Below are positions 1 to 8,476 of a stretch of DNA of 13,811 nucleotides, in pieces. The stretch's first letter is position 1, and each line of letters begins with the position of its first letter. The position numbers and the translations under genes are program-made. The notes under the pieces were generated by a model. It ran no database searches. It saw only the letters and a list, made by a program, of their open reading frames with translations, and was not told the origin of the DNA. This stretch comes from DASROJ01 sp035646975 (GTDB lineage Bacteria; Acidobacteriota; Polarisedimenticolia; JACPZX01; DASXTC01). The stretch is from contig DASROJ010000273.1 in NCBI GenBank assembly GCA_035646975.1, forward strand, positions 1 through 13,811, read 5' to 3'.

Positions 1-2
1 AA

Positions 3-3000
3 GTGGAGGTGTACACCAAGGGCAACGACGTCAACAACGATGGCGTCATCGATGACGCGACGTCCACGGGCGACTTCCTGACCTGCGACTCGATCCGCTC
101 GGGCGGCCATACCCATGGCACGATTGCCGCCGGCGGCGCCGCCGCAAACCCGTCCAACGGTCCGATCGGCCTGGGCCGGCAATACGATGACGTCGACGTC
201 GTGGACCAGTTTTTCAGCTTTTTCAACGACACGCGGGAGCAGGGGCTGCCCCTGGATGGGCAGGCGCCCGGCGCGCGCGTCATCTTCGAGGACATCGCGG
301 TCACTCCGATCTCCTCGCCGCCCGCCTGCGCGACGAATTTTCTCAGCGATGTCGATGCCGGCGACGTGCCCGCAGCGAGGCTCCAGGACCTGACCTTCAG
401 AAGGGACCTGAACATCGCGAACAACACGCTGAACGCGCGCGGCGCGAAGGTCACGCTGTTCGCCTTCGGCAATCCGATCAACTTCGACGACAACATCACC
501 AACGGTCAGGGCAACTACAACAACGGCGCGAACACGGTGGATGCCTTCCTGTTCCAGAACCGGCGTGTCATTCATGTTCAGCCGGTGGGCAATGACGGCG
601 CGGACCCCAGTGACGGGACCGACATCGACCCGTTCATCCCGAAGGATCCCAACGATCCGGGCCTGACACCCGACGACATCCAGGTCAACGACCTGGCCAC
701 GGCCAAGAACATCGTGACGGTCGGGGCGAACAATGCCGACACCATCTCGCCGGCCGGGATCGATCCGTCTGAGTTCATCGCCAACTTCACGAGCAAGGGC
801 CCGGCGACCTTCAGCTCGCTTCGGATGGCGCCGCTGGTGGTGGCTCCCGGCCTCGACGTGTTCACAGCCCGCGAGGGGAATTTCGGCGACGACTATTTCG
901 TCTCGTCGGCGCAGGTCGTCTCGTTCGACAACGGCAACGACGTGTCTCCCACCGCGGTGGAGAACATCGTCGTGCAGGGCGAAGCGGGCACATCGGTGGC
1001 GGCCGGCAAGATCGCCGGGGCCGCCCTGCAGGTGCGCGATTACTTCGCCAAGGGCTTCTATCCGACCGGTGCCGGTGTTGTCGGCGACCGGCTCTCCGAC
1101 ATGTCGGGAATGCTTGTCAAGGCGTTGCTGGTCAACAGCACCGATTTCGCATCGCAGGGGCCGCTGATTGCTTCCTGCACCGGCAGGTTCTGCATCGAGG
1201 AAGGCTACGGAAAGGTCGAGCTGGCCAATACGCTGCCTCTGCAGAACTACCGCAAGGAGCGGCGCCAGCTGAACCAGTCGAATGCCGAGCCGGTGAGCAA
1301 CGTCCCCCAGGGGCTGGTGGTCGTCGATGAGTTCTTCGATGGCGGCGCCAGGGGAAGCGGCACCGACGGCAGCACGACCGGCATCGGCGTGGTGCCGGTG
1401 GGCGGCTCGGTTTCGTTCGACGTCCTGAGACGCCACGGCGCCGATCAGTTCCGGGCATCGCTGGCCTGGTACGACGCGGAAGGCGAGCTGCTGAAGAACA
1501 ACATCGATCTCGAGGTCACCACGGGTGACTACGATCTGTCGGCCGGCGGCGCGGGTGTCTGCGGAGCGGCCGGGGCGAACGTGCCGTCGATCTGCGGCTT
1601 CTGCAAGTACGCCGCCAACGAGCCCGGCTCGGGCGGCTATTACGATCCGACGTCCAACGACCCGTTCGTCCAGATGTACCGCGGCAACCAGTTCCGTCAG
1701 TTCGGCGGCCAGTTCTCCCTGCGCGTGGAGTGCGACCCGGCCACCGGCGCCGTGCTGCCCGCGGCAGACCCGAATGGCCTGGTGGTTCGCCCGCAGAACT
1801 CGTTCGACGCCCGGAACACCACCGAATCGGTGATGCTGGGCTACGTCGGCGATCCGGCGCTCTTCGATTCCACACGCGGCGGTGGCGACAACGGCTTCTA
1901 CCGCGTGCGTGTCCGGTTCCCGAACAGCGTGTCGACCACTCCCGTGCCCAACGCCCCGGCGATCACGGCCGGGATCAACGGCGTGCTCAACACGGCGCCG
2001 CTGGGCGACGACACGGTGCTGACCTTCGCCAACGGACAGAGCTACATCGGCGCAGGAGCCAACGGCACCGTGCAGACGACGAAGTCGGGCGACGATGTGC
2101 AGCTCATCCCCAACGGCAGCTACGGCCAGCCGTTCGGACTTGCCATCGCCGGACCGGTATTCAATCCGCGGATCGGCAGCGTGATTTCGACGAACCGCGA
2201 CAACTACGACTGCTCCGAGAAGGTGCTGTCGCTGCGGGTTGCGGACGGCAGCGTCCCGACGACATCGGCGACCAGCGTCTCGAACAACACGCGCGTGCAG
2301 GCGATCGATCCGAACGGGACCGTGCGTGACGAGGAAGGCGGATTCACGATGACCAACGACCCCGGAGACCCGACGCTGCGTGTCTCGCGGTCGATGCACT
2401 ACAACTCGGACAGCCGCAGGGTTCAGTTCCTCCCCGTGGCCTCCCGTCCGGGCGCGCCGAATCCGATCTTCAACAACGGGATCATCGAGGCGGCCGACGG
2501 CTGGACCCTCAAGGCGATCTACGACGACAAGACCCCGACCGCCGCGGGCGGGCCGGAGCCGGATGATGCCACCACCATCGCGCGCGTGAACTGCAAGCCG
2601 TTCCTCGGCGATGTGCTCCTCGGCTCGGCCCAGGACAACGCCCGGAGGACGCTGATTACCGGCGGTTGCGATGTGGGCCGCACGGTGAACGGCAGGGGCG
2701 ACTACTTCATGGATGCCGGCGAGACGGTGATCTACCAGGTCGGCTTCGACAACCAGAACCCGTCAACACCGATCAATCTGAAGGCGACGATTTCCTGCAG
2801 CGATCCGGTGCCGGGTGGCGCCAATCCCTGCAGCTTCCTGAGCTTCCCGCAACCCACGGTCGAGCTGGGCATCATACCGCCCGGCCGCGAGGGAATCGGC
2901 GCCTGGACCATCGTGGTCGACGCCGGCGTGAAGACCCTGGCCACCACGGACCGCGCGGTGGACCTGCAGATCAACTTCGCCTCGCGCAGCACCGACTTCG

Positions 3001-6000
3001 GCGACGTGCTGGCGACGCAGACCTTCACCTTCCGCGAAGGGCTGCAGGCGGACATGGAGACCCTCCGTTACAACACGGACTTCCCTGGCGGCGGCACTCA
3101 GGCGGCCGACAGGAACCGGGATGGGTTGATCACCACGGTTCCGGCGGGCTCCACCGCCCGGAACAGGGAGCTGGCCACCTATCAGCCGCTCAACAACGGG
3201 GGCAACCCGAACGCCGCGATCGCGGCGCTGATGCCCTGGCACTTCGACAGCAACAACGGCGGGTTCACGGCCTTCCGCACGGCCGACAGCAAGCCGGGAT
3301 CTCCCGGCTCGTCGCAGAACAGCCTTGCCTGGTTCTACAGCACTGCGGGTGGCTGTGGCTGGCAGACGCAGAACAACGGCGTCGTCACCACCGGCTCCAC
3401 GGCCCCGAAAGGCGTCTGGCACGCGGGGCATGGCCCCGTCGGCGCTCCGGGTGCGCCCGGCGCCTGCCCGCCCTACACCGACCCGACCGACCCGCTCACC
3501 GCGCCAAACACCGAGTTCATCCATGACGTTCTGCAGTCTCCCGTGATGAACAAGGTGAACCAGGGCCTCGACGCGCGCGGCATTCCCTTCAGCCTGCACA
3601 TGGAGGCGATGGGCTGGAACGAGCAGCAGAACTTCGGCGACGCTTCGACGGTCACCACCATCGAGGTGGACTCCAACGTCGACGACGACGGCCCGGTCAT
3701 CCTGGGAGACAGCTACACCTACCGTGAGCCGTTCACCAGCATCGGACCCAAGAGCAGCGCCGCGGACAACCAGCGCACCTTCGGCCCGCTGAGGGACAGT
3801 GACGGTTCGCTGGCGACAAAGACCGGCGTCAACGGCGACGAGGTTGGCGTGTCGTTCTTCGGCCAGCGGGTCGAGACCAACTTCCTCGAGCGGCCACTGA
3901 TGGCCTACCCGGTTGCGGACGTCGACGCCAACACGCGCGGGTTCCAGAGCAACACCAGCATCGACGGCGTCACGGGGCTGCCGATCATCCCGGGCGTCTG
4001 CACCTCGCTGGTCTGCGTGCAGGGCGGCGATGCGCAAATCGGCACTGCGTGCACGACCAACGCGCAGTGCACCGGACCCGGCACACGCCTCGGCCACACC
4101 ACCCCGTGGGGACCGGTGCGAAACCGCGACCGCAACGACAGCTCCGACGAAGTCGTCGACTTCGCCAGCAGCTTCGAGGACTTCCGCGGCGCGTCCGGCA
4201 CGAAGTTCCAGTTCGAGTTCGAGTGGGCCCTTCTGGAAGGAGGCACCGGCTCGATTGGATGGACCGTCGATGACGTCTACTTCGAATGGTCGGAGCAGCA
4301 CCCGATCGACCAGAGCAATACGAGCGTCAACGATTGCGCCAACATTCCGACCCGCGTCGGCGCGAATCCAAACGCACGGCAGTGCGCCACGCTGACGTTC
4401 GAGCGGCTCTCGCTCAACAATTGCACCTCCGGCGTGAAGGTGACCCTGACCGACGGCACCACGACGGGCACCGTTGGGACGGGCGGTTGCGCGGCCGGGC
4501 AGGTTCCCGTCAACGTGCGCAGCGTGGACGAGCCGGCCGGTGAGACGCTCTGCCTGACACCCCGCGGCGGCGGCGTGTTCGATGGCGTGGCCGAGTTCAG
4601 CGCGCTGGCGAACCAGAGTGGAATCGTCTACGTCAACTCGGCGCCCGGCGAGAATTTCAACGTCACGGCGTCGTACAAGGATCCGGAGTGCGATCAGGAC
4701 AGCGACGGCGAGCTGGGAGAGAACAACTTCCTCGATCTCGACGGCGATGGGATCCTCAACTTCGGCTCCGATGGGATCGCCAGGGACGTCAGCACCACCG
4801 ATTTCCTGGCCGAAGGACAGGGGTCGTCGGACGACGACAACTGCTTCGACGGGCTGCTGATCAGCGACATCTACAATCCGCCCGGCATCCCGCAGCGCGA
4901 CAACAACAACGGCGGCACGATCTCGTCGGAAGACTGTCCCGCGGTTGGCCAGCTGCACGGCAGATCGCCGCGCAATGGCCAGTGCGACTATGACGACGAC
5001 GGGTTCGGCGACCTGTGCGACAACTGCCCCATCGTCGCCAACAACAACCAGCTCGATTCCGACGGCGACGGCGTCGGCAATGCCTGCGAGAACGACGACA
5101 TCGACCATGACGGAGTCACCAACGCCGGCGACAACTGCCCGACGCTGTACAACCCGAGCCAGGCCGCGGCGGGGCACAACCGCAACGGTCTCGTGTGCGA
5201 CTCCAACTCCGATTTCGACAACGACCTCGTCCCGGAAGGCAGCGACAACTGCCCGAACGAGACGGGCGGACTCGAAAACGGCGTTCCCGCGCCACCGATA
5301 TCGACCACCTACAACCCGGACCAGGTGGACACCGATGGAGACGGGATCGGCGACAAGTGCGACAGCGAGGACTTCGATTCCGACGGTGTGATCAACACCG
5401 CCGACAATTGCCCGACGGTCTACAACCCGGCCGACCCGGTCTTCCTGACACAGGCCGACAGCGACCTGGACGGATCCGGCGACGACCGCAACGGCATCGA
5501 CGTCATCCCCGGTGCGCAGGCCTACTGCGACCCGGGCTCGGCGGACGACAACAACAGCGGCGTGCCTGACGATCTCGTTCAGGTGGCCGCCGAGATCAAT
5601 TGCAACTCGAACCAGTTCGGATTCGGCAATGTCGCCGGAGTACAGTCGGCCGTCGGAACGATCTCCATCGCCGGCGCCCAGCTCATCGACGACGGCACGG
5701 CGGATCCGACCTGCATCGCCGGCGATCCGGACCCGAACAACAGCCCGCTGATTCCCCAGCGGTGCCCATCAAGGCTGAACTCGGCGTGCGATACGCCGGG
5801 GCAGCCGGGCAGCGGCGTCTGCGCGCCGGTGTCGGACGGCACCGCCGATCCGGGCGAGCTGTCGGAGCTGCGGCTCACGCTGACGAACGCTTCGGTCGAT
5901 CGCCAGACGGGCGCCGGTCGTGACCTTTCCAATCTCATCGTCGGTCTGCGCGCCACCACACCATCGGTGAAGTGCTCACCGAGGGCGCAGGTCTTCATCG

Positions 6001-8156
6001 GTTCGCTGGCCGCAGGCGGCACCGCGCTTACGCCTGCCGGCTCGCTGACCTTCATCGTCGACCCGGCCAACCCGGGCCCAGGGCAATCCTCGGCGGCCAA
6101 GCTGGCCGAGGCGGAGTTCAGCCTGACGGCACAGGCCGACGGGATGGAAGGAATCGCCCCGGCTCAGTCGCTCAAGTTCTTCGTCGACTCGGACCGTGTC
6201 GACTTCGGGAAGATCCCGGCGTCGTGCCCGCAGTTCCCGTCCGTGAACGCGGCGGGCGTGTTGTGCGAAGACTTCGACACAGATCGCAATGGCGTGGCCG
6301 GGTACCAGTTCACACGCCTGCCGATCTCGGCGGATCCCAACGACCCGCTCAGAGCCTACGGTGATCCCAACGACGACGTCCTGGGCTTCACTCAGGACGG
6401 CGGACCCACGCCGTTCGGAACCGACGGTCAGGATTGCTCCGCGGACCCGCCATTCAACCCCGGCCCGACCTGCGCGAAGGCTCTGGCCGAGGAGGATGAC
6501 TGGCACCTGCACGCCACTGACGGCCCGGGCGACGGGTACGACCCGCAGAATCGCGTCGGCATCGGTGCTCCTGACGGCGGCAAGGCTCACAGCGGCGTTC
6601 GCTCCATGCATTACGGACGCCACCTGAGCGCCACCGACACGCTCCAGGACACCACACGGTTCAGACAGGTCTCGGCCTTCGTCATGGACCCGCCTGTCAA
6701 CATCGGACCAGCCACGTCGCTGGAGTTCTGGCACATCATGCAGATGCTCGATGATGCCTCGGCTGGCATCGACCCGGGCACCACCTTTGGCGGCGGGCAG
6801 GTGCACATCAGCCTGTTCAACTCGAGCACCGGCAAGTTCGAGAAATGGCAGAGGCTGACGCCCACGTTCAATGGCTACAACTCCACGGTGCAGGACGTCT
6901 TCGCCGTCTGCCAGTTCGATCCGGGAGACGACCAGTCGCTCACCAACAACGAGAACATGTGCGAGAAGTTCCCCATGTGGTCCGACATCGGCGACGTGTT
7001 CGGCACCGATGCCAGCTGCACGGTGGACACCGACGGCAACGATCCGGCCCACAAGGACTGCGGCGACCTGCTCAGCTGCAGCGGCGGACCAAATTGCACC
7101 AGCGGTGGGACGGTTGGACGCGGGGTCTGGGCGCGGTCGGCCTTCGACCTTTCCCCCTTCGCCGGGCGCAACGCGCGTCTGCGGTGGGTCACTTCCAACA
7201 GCGGCGGCTGGGGCTTCGGCGTGACGCGTTCGGCTCTCGAGCCGGCCTCGGGTGCCGCGTACCAGTACTTCGAGGGTGACGACGGCTGGTGGATCGATGA
7301 CATCAAGCTGACGGACCTGCGAGTGCTGCCGTCGATATTCGCCGATGAGGTGGAGACGGGAACCGCCACCTGCACGGTGGGCACCAACACCGCCAACTGC
7401 GGCGTGGTGAGCATCGACGTCGCCGGCTCGGTGGCGCTGGGAAGCCGACGGTTGCTGACGCTCGACTCCCTGCTCCAGCCGGTCAGCCTCGACGCGCGCC
7501 ACACCGTGGCCGCCGATGATCCGGCCACTGTCGGCGTCACCGAGGGGGCCTGCGAGAACGGCATCCTCGAGACTCAGTGGAGTCAGCTCGATCCCAATGG
7601 CGTTGTCATCGACGTTCTGTCGGCGTTCTCGCCGGGTGCCGAGGTCAAGGTGGCACCGTCGCGGGACACCGTCTACAGGGTCGATGTGAGATGCTCGTCC
7701 GATCCTGCGTGCCTCGCGTCCAAGGACGTGCTGGTGAAGGTCTACACCGGCGATGGCTCCGACCTGAACGCGACCTACGACGCAACGGGAAGCCAGGTCG
7801 AAGGTCTGGTGGTCACGGGCGGTGCCACGGCGACTCTCTCCTGGATGTCGCGGCCGCAGCCACCGGGAATCGCTGGATACGACGTCTTCAGGTACCTGTC
7901 CGGCACGTCAACCGGCGTGGACGTTTTCTCCGGCGGGACATTCGATGGATCCTGCTTCGCCAACGCGGTGCCGCAGACGGCGCCTGGCACCAACGCCAGC
8001 ACCACCGACACCGACACCCCGCCTGTGGGCAGGACCTTCATGTATCAGGTCGGACATTCGTCAACCAACCCGGCGGCCATCGCGCCTCTGGGTGTGCCAC
8101 CGCTCAGCAGCAGCAGGGCTGGGCAGCTGGTGACAGCCGGAGTGACCTGCCCGTAG
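3..8156 (+). CDS. Giant secreted S8 (subtilisin-like) serine peptidase, 5'-partial
   Basis: The reading frame is open at the left edge, so the first visible GTG is probably not the true start; the signal peptide and catalytic Asp should lie upstream. About 2,717 residues are visible. The catalytic His is H38 in GHTHGTIAAG, the likely oxyanion Asn is N197 in PVGNDG, and the nucleophile is S331 in GEAGTSVAAG. The family's usual GTSMAxP has lost its Pro here. Residues about 463-640 resemble the beta-sandwich that follows the catalytic domain in KP-43-type subtilases, with a Cys-containing insertion. Two Ig-like domains (about 900-1018 and 1945-2063) each precede a MAM/lectin-like sandwich ending in W-x-D-D (about 1073-1432 and 2083-2441). 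Calcium-binding TSP3 repeats lie between them (about 1560-1863). An Ig-like (about 2520-2584) and an Fn3-like domain (about 2605-2703) end the chain. No sorting signal or C-terminal anchor was seen. Many Cys and acidic residues suggest an extracellular, calcium-stabilised, disulfide-bonded protein. Substrate unknown. The S8 call is firm; the accessory domain names are by resemblance. Confidence 0.87.
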   Translation: MEVYTKGNDVNNDGVIDDATSTGDFLTCDSIRSGGHTHGTIAAGGAAANPSNGPIGLGRQYDDVDVVDQFFSFFNDTREQGLPLDGQAPGARVIFEDIAVTPISSPPACATNFLSDVDAGDVPAARLQDLTFRRDLNIANNTLNARGAKVTLFAFGNPINFDDNITNGQGNYNNGANTVDAFLFQNRRVIHVQPVGNDGADPSDGTDIDPFIPKDPNDPGLTPDDIQVNDLATAKNIVTVGANNADTISPAGIDPSEFIANFTSKGPATFSSLRMAPLVVAPGLDVFTAREGNFGDDYFVSSAQVVSFDNGNDVSPTAVENIVVQGEAGTSVAAGKIAGAALQVRDYFAKGFYPTGAGVVGDRLSDMSGMLVKALLVNSTDFASQGPLIASCTGRFCIEEGYGKVELANTLPLQNYRKERRQLNQSNAEPVSNVPQGLVVVDEFFDGGARGSGTDGSTTGIGVVPVGGSVSFDVLRRHGADQFRASLAWYDAEGELLKNNIDLEVTTGDYDLSAGGAGVCGAAGANVPSICGFCKYAANEPGSGGYYDPTSNDPFVQMYRGNQFRQFGGQFSLRVECDPATGAVLPAADPNGLVVRPQNSFDARNTTESVMLGYVGDPALFDSTRGGGDNGFYRVRVRFPNSVSTTPVPNAPAITAGINGVLNTAPLGDDTVLTFANGQSYIGAGANGTVQTTKSGDDVQLIPNGSYGQPFGLAIAGPVFNPRIGSVISTNRDNYDCSEKVLSLRVADGSVPTTSATSVSNNTRVQAIDPNGTVRDEEGGFTMTNDPGDPTLRVSRSMHYNSDSRRVQFLPVASRPGAPNPIFNNGIIEAADGWTLKAIYDDKTPTAAGGPEPDDATTIARVNCKPFLGDVLLGSAQDNARRTLITGGCDVGRTVNGRGDYFMDAGETVIYQVGFDNQNPSTPINLKATISCSDPVPGGANPCSFLSFPQPTVELGIIPPGREGIGAWTIVVDAGVKTLATTDRAVDLQINFASRSTDFGDVLATQTFTFREGLQADMETLRYNTDFPGGGTQAADRNRDGLITTVPAGSTARNRELATYQPLNNGGNPNAAIAALMPWHFDSNNGGFTAFRTADSKPGSPGSSQNSLAWFYSTAGGCGWQTQNNGVVTTGSTAPKGVWHAGHGPVGAPGAPGACPPYTDPTDPLTAPNTEFIHDVLQSPVMNKVNQGLDARGIPFSLHMEAMGWNEQQNFGDASTVTTIEVDSNVDDDGPVILGDSYTYREPFTSIGPKSSAADNQRTFGPLRDSDGSLATKTGVNGDEVGVSFFGQRVETNFLERPLMAYPVADVDANTRGFQSNTSIDGVTGLPIIPGVCTSLVCVQGGDAQIGTACTTNAQCTGPGTRLGHTTPWGPVRNRDRNDSSDEVVDFASSFEDFRGASGTKFQFEFEWALLEGGTGSIGWTVDDVYFEWSEQHPIDQSNTSVNDCANIPTRVGANPNARQCATLTFERLSLNNCTSGVKVTLTDGTTTGTVGTGGCAAGQVPVNVRSVDEPAGETLCLTPRGGGVFDGVAEFSALANQSGIVYVNSAPGENFNVTASYKDPECDQDSDGELGENNFLDLDGDGILNFGSDGIARDVSTTDFLAEGQGSSDDDNCFDGLLISDIYNPPGIPQRDNNNGGTISSEDCPAVGQLHGRSPRNGQCDYDDDGFGDLCDNCPIVANNNQLDSDGDGVGNACENDDIDHDGVTNAGDNCPTLYNPSQAAAGHNRNGLVCDSNSDFDNDLVPEGSDNCPNETGGLENGVPAPPISTTYNPDQVDTDGDGIGDKCDSEDFDSDGVINTADNCPTVYNPADPVFLTQADSDLDGSGDDRNGIDVIPGAQAYCDPGSADDNNSGVPDDLVQVAAEINCNSNQFGFGNVAGVQSAVGTISIAGAQLIDDGTADPTCIAGDPDPNNSPLIPQRCPSRLNSACDTPGQPGSGVCAPVSDGTADPGELSELRLTLTNASVDRQTGAGRDLSNLIVGLRATTPSVKCSPRAQVFIGSLAAGGTALTPAGSLTFIVDPANPGPGQSSAAKLAEAEFSLTAQADGMEGIAPAQSLKFFVDSDRVDFGKIPASCPQFPSVNAAGVLCEDFDTDRNGVAGYQFTRLPISADPNDPLRAYGDPNDDVLGFTQDGGPTPFGTDGQDCSADPPFNPGPTCAKALAEEDDWHLHATDGPGDGYDPQNRVGIGAPDGGKAHSGVRSMHYGRHLSATDTLQDTTRFRQVSAFVMDPPVNIGPATSLEFWHIMQMLDDASAGIDPGTTFGGGQVHISLFNSSTGKFEKWQRLTPTFNGYNSTVQDVFAVCQFDPGDDQSLTNNENMCEKFPMWSDIGDVFGTDASCTVDTDGNDPAHKDCGDLLSCSGGPNCTSGGTVGRGVWARSAFDLSPFAGRNARLRWVTSNSGGWGFGVTRSALEPASGAAYQYFEGDDGWWIDDIKLTDLRVLPSIFADEVETGTATCTVGTNTANCGVVSIDVAGSVALGSRRLLTLDSLLQPVSLDARHTVAADDPATVGVTEGACENGILETQWSQLDPNGVVIDVLSAFSPGAEVKVAPSRDTVYRVDVRCSSDPACLASKDVLVKVYTGDGSDLNATYDATGSQVEGLVVTGGATATLSWMSRPQPPGIAGYDVFRYLSGTSTGVDVFSGGTFDGSCFANAVPQTAPGTNASTTDTDTPPVGRTFMYQVGHSSTNPAAIAPLGVPPLSSSRAGQLVTAGVTCP
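4683..5580 (+). repeat. Thrombospondin type 3 (calcium-binding) repeat region inside the peptidase
   Basis: This stretch encodes repeated acidic motifs of the D-x-D-x-D-G type, for example DLDGDGILN, DYDDDGFGDLCDNCP, DSDGDGVGNAC, DIDHDGVTNAGDNCP, DTDGDGIGDKCD and DFDSDGVINTADNCP. The alternation of DxDxDG with paired Cys and the N-C-P step is the hallmark of thrombospondin type 3 repeats, which wrap around calcium ions and stiffen extracellular proteins. The unit spacing is irregular, with longer inserts around residues 1600-1655 and 1740-1775. It probably acts as a rigid spacer between the two halves of the protein. Confidence 0.85.
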
Positions 8157-8198
8157 CAGAGTAAAGAGCTGGGTTAGGTAGCTTCAGAGTCAGGGAGA

Positions 8199-8228
8199 AG
8201 GGGGGCCGCGAGGCCCCCCTAATTCTTT
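8199..8228 (+). terminator. Rho-independent terminator of the S8 peptidase gene
   Basis: A perfect 8-bp G+C stem (8200-8207 with 8212-8219) closes a GCGA tetraloop of the stable GNRA class. One further A-T pair (8199-8220) extends it. The stem lies 43 bases after the TAG stop of the peptidase gene and is followed by AATTCTTT, a short and interrupted T-rich tail. The tail overlaps the outer part of the left inverted repeat of the adjoining insertion sequence, so the original tail may have been longer. Confidence 0.8.
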
Positions 8229-8252
8229 GGGAAATGCCCCCGATGCGTGTGA
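8220..8252 (+). repeat. Left terminal inverted repeat of the insertion sequence
   Basis: The inner 21 bases, AAATGCCCCC followed by GATGCGTGTGA, are the reverse complement of 9515-9535 with one mismatch at 8243. The outer 12 bases match less well (8 of 12). The outermost part coincides with the T-rich tail of the upstream terminator. Confidence 0.85.
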
Positions 8253-8476
8253 GCAGATCCGTGCTGTTGTATGACGGCTGGTCGGCGGGGGCGCCACATT
8301 ATGGATGAGTCGCAACCGGCGTTCGCTCGTAGCTAGTTTCATCCCTGGCATGCACTTACGGTGGTGTTGCCAGTTTCCGTAGTGATGGCACGGTTCTTCC
8401 TTACTTCTCTTCTGTGCGCTTGCTGAGCGCCCGTCTGAGCTGCTTCCCCCAGGGCCTCCATGTCTGGAGGTCATCG
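8253..8476 (+). other. Structured non-coding leader of the insertion sequence
   Basis: About 224 bases lie between the left inverted repeat and the transposase ATG. No convincing gene lies here; a GTG at 8414 is in frame but has no ribosome binding site. Several inverted repeats can be read: GGATGA (8303-8308) with TCATCC (8339-8344), TGCCA with TGGCA around 8368-8388, GCGCT-TGCTG-AGCGC (8416-8430), and the strong RBS hairpin at 8455-8470. I could not identify a clear -35/-10 pair. Confidence 0.5.
8455..8470 (+). promoter_or_regulatory. Hairpin sequestering the transposase Shine-Dalgarno
   Basis: CCTCCA (8455-8460), a TGTC loop and TGGAGG (8465-8470) form a perfect 6-bp stem. The 3' arm contains GGAGG (8466-8470), which is six bases from the ATG at 8477 and is clearly the ribosome binding site. 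The 5' arm therefore acts as an anti-Shine-Dalgarno. Such occlusion is a known way for insertion sequences to stay silent when read from outside promoters; that role here is inference. Confidence 0.65.

Noticed and set aside
2763..5177. An 804-codon open frame on the minus strand
   Set aside because: It lies wholly inside the S8 peptidase gene and is Ala/Val/Arg-rich without any recognisable motif. Long antisense frames are expected opposite high-GC genes.
4683..5580. DNA-level tandem repeat or CRISPR-like array
   Set aside because: The repetition is at protein level (TSP3 acid motifs), with irregular spacing and no conserved DNA repeat.
5976..7502. A 508-codon open frame on the minus strand
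   Set aside because: Same reasoning: it is the complement of the peptidase gene and has biased composition and no domain.
8414..8476. An upstream GTG start that would add 21 residues to the transposase
   Set aside because: It has no ribosome binding site, the added residues precede the zinc ribbon without resemblance to it, and GGAGG sits correctly before ATG 8477.
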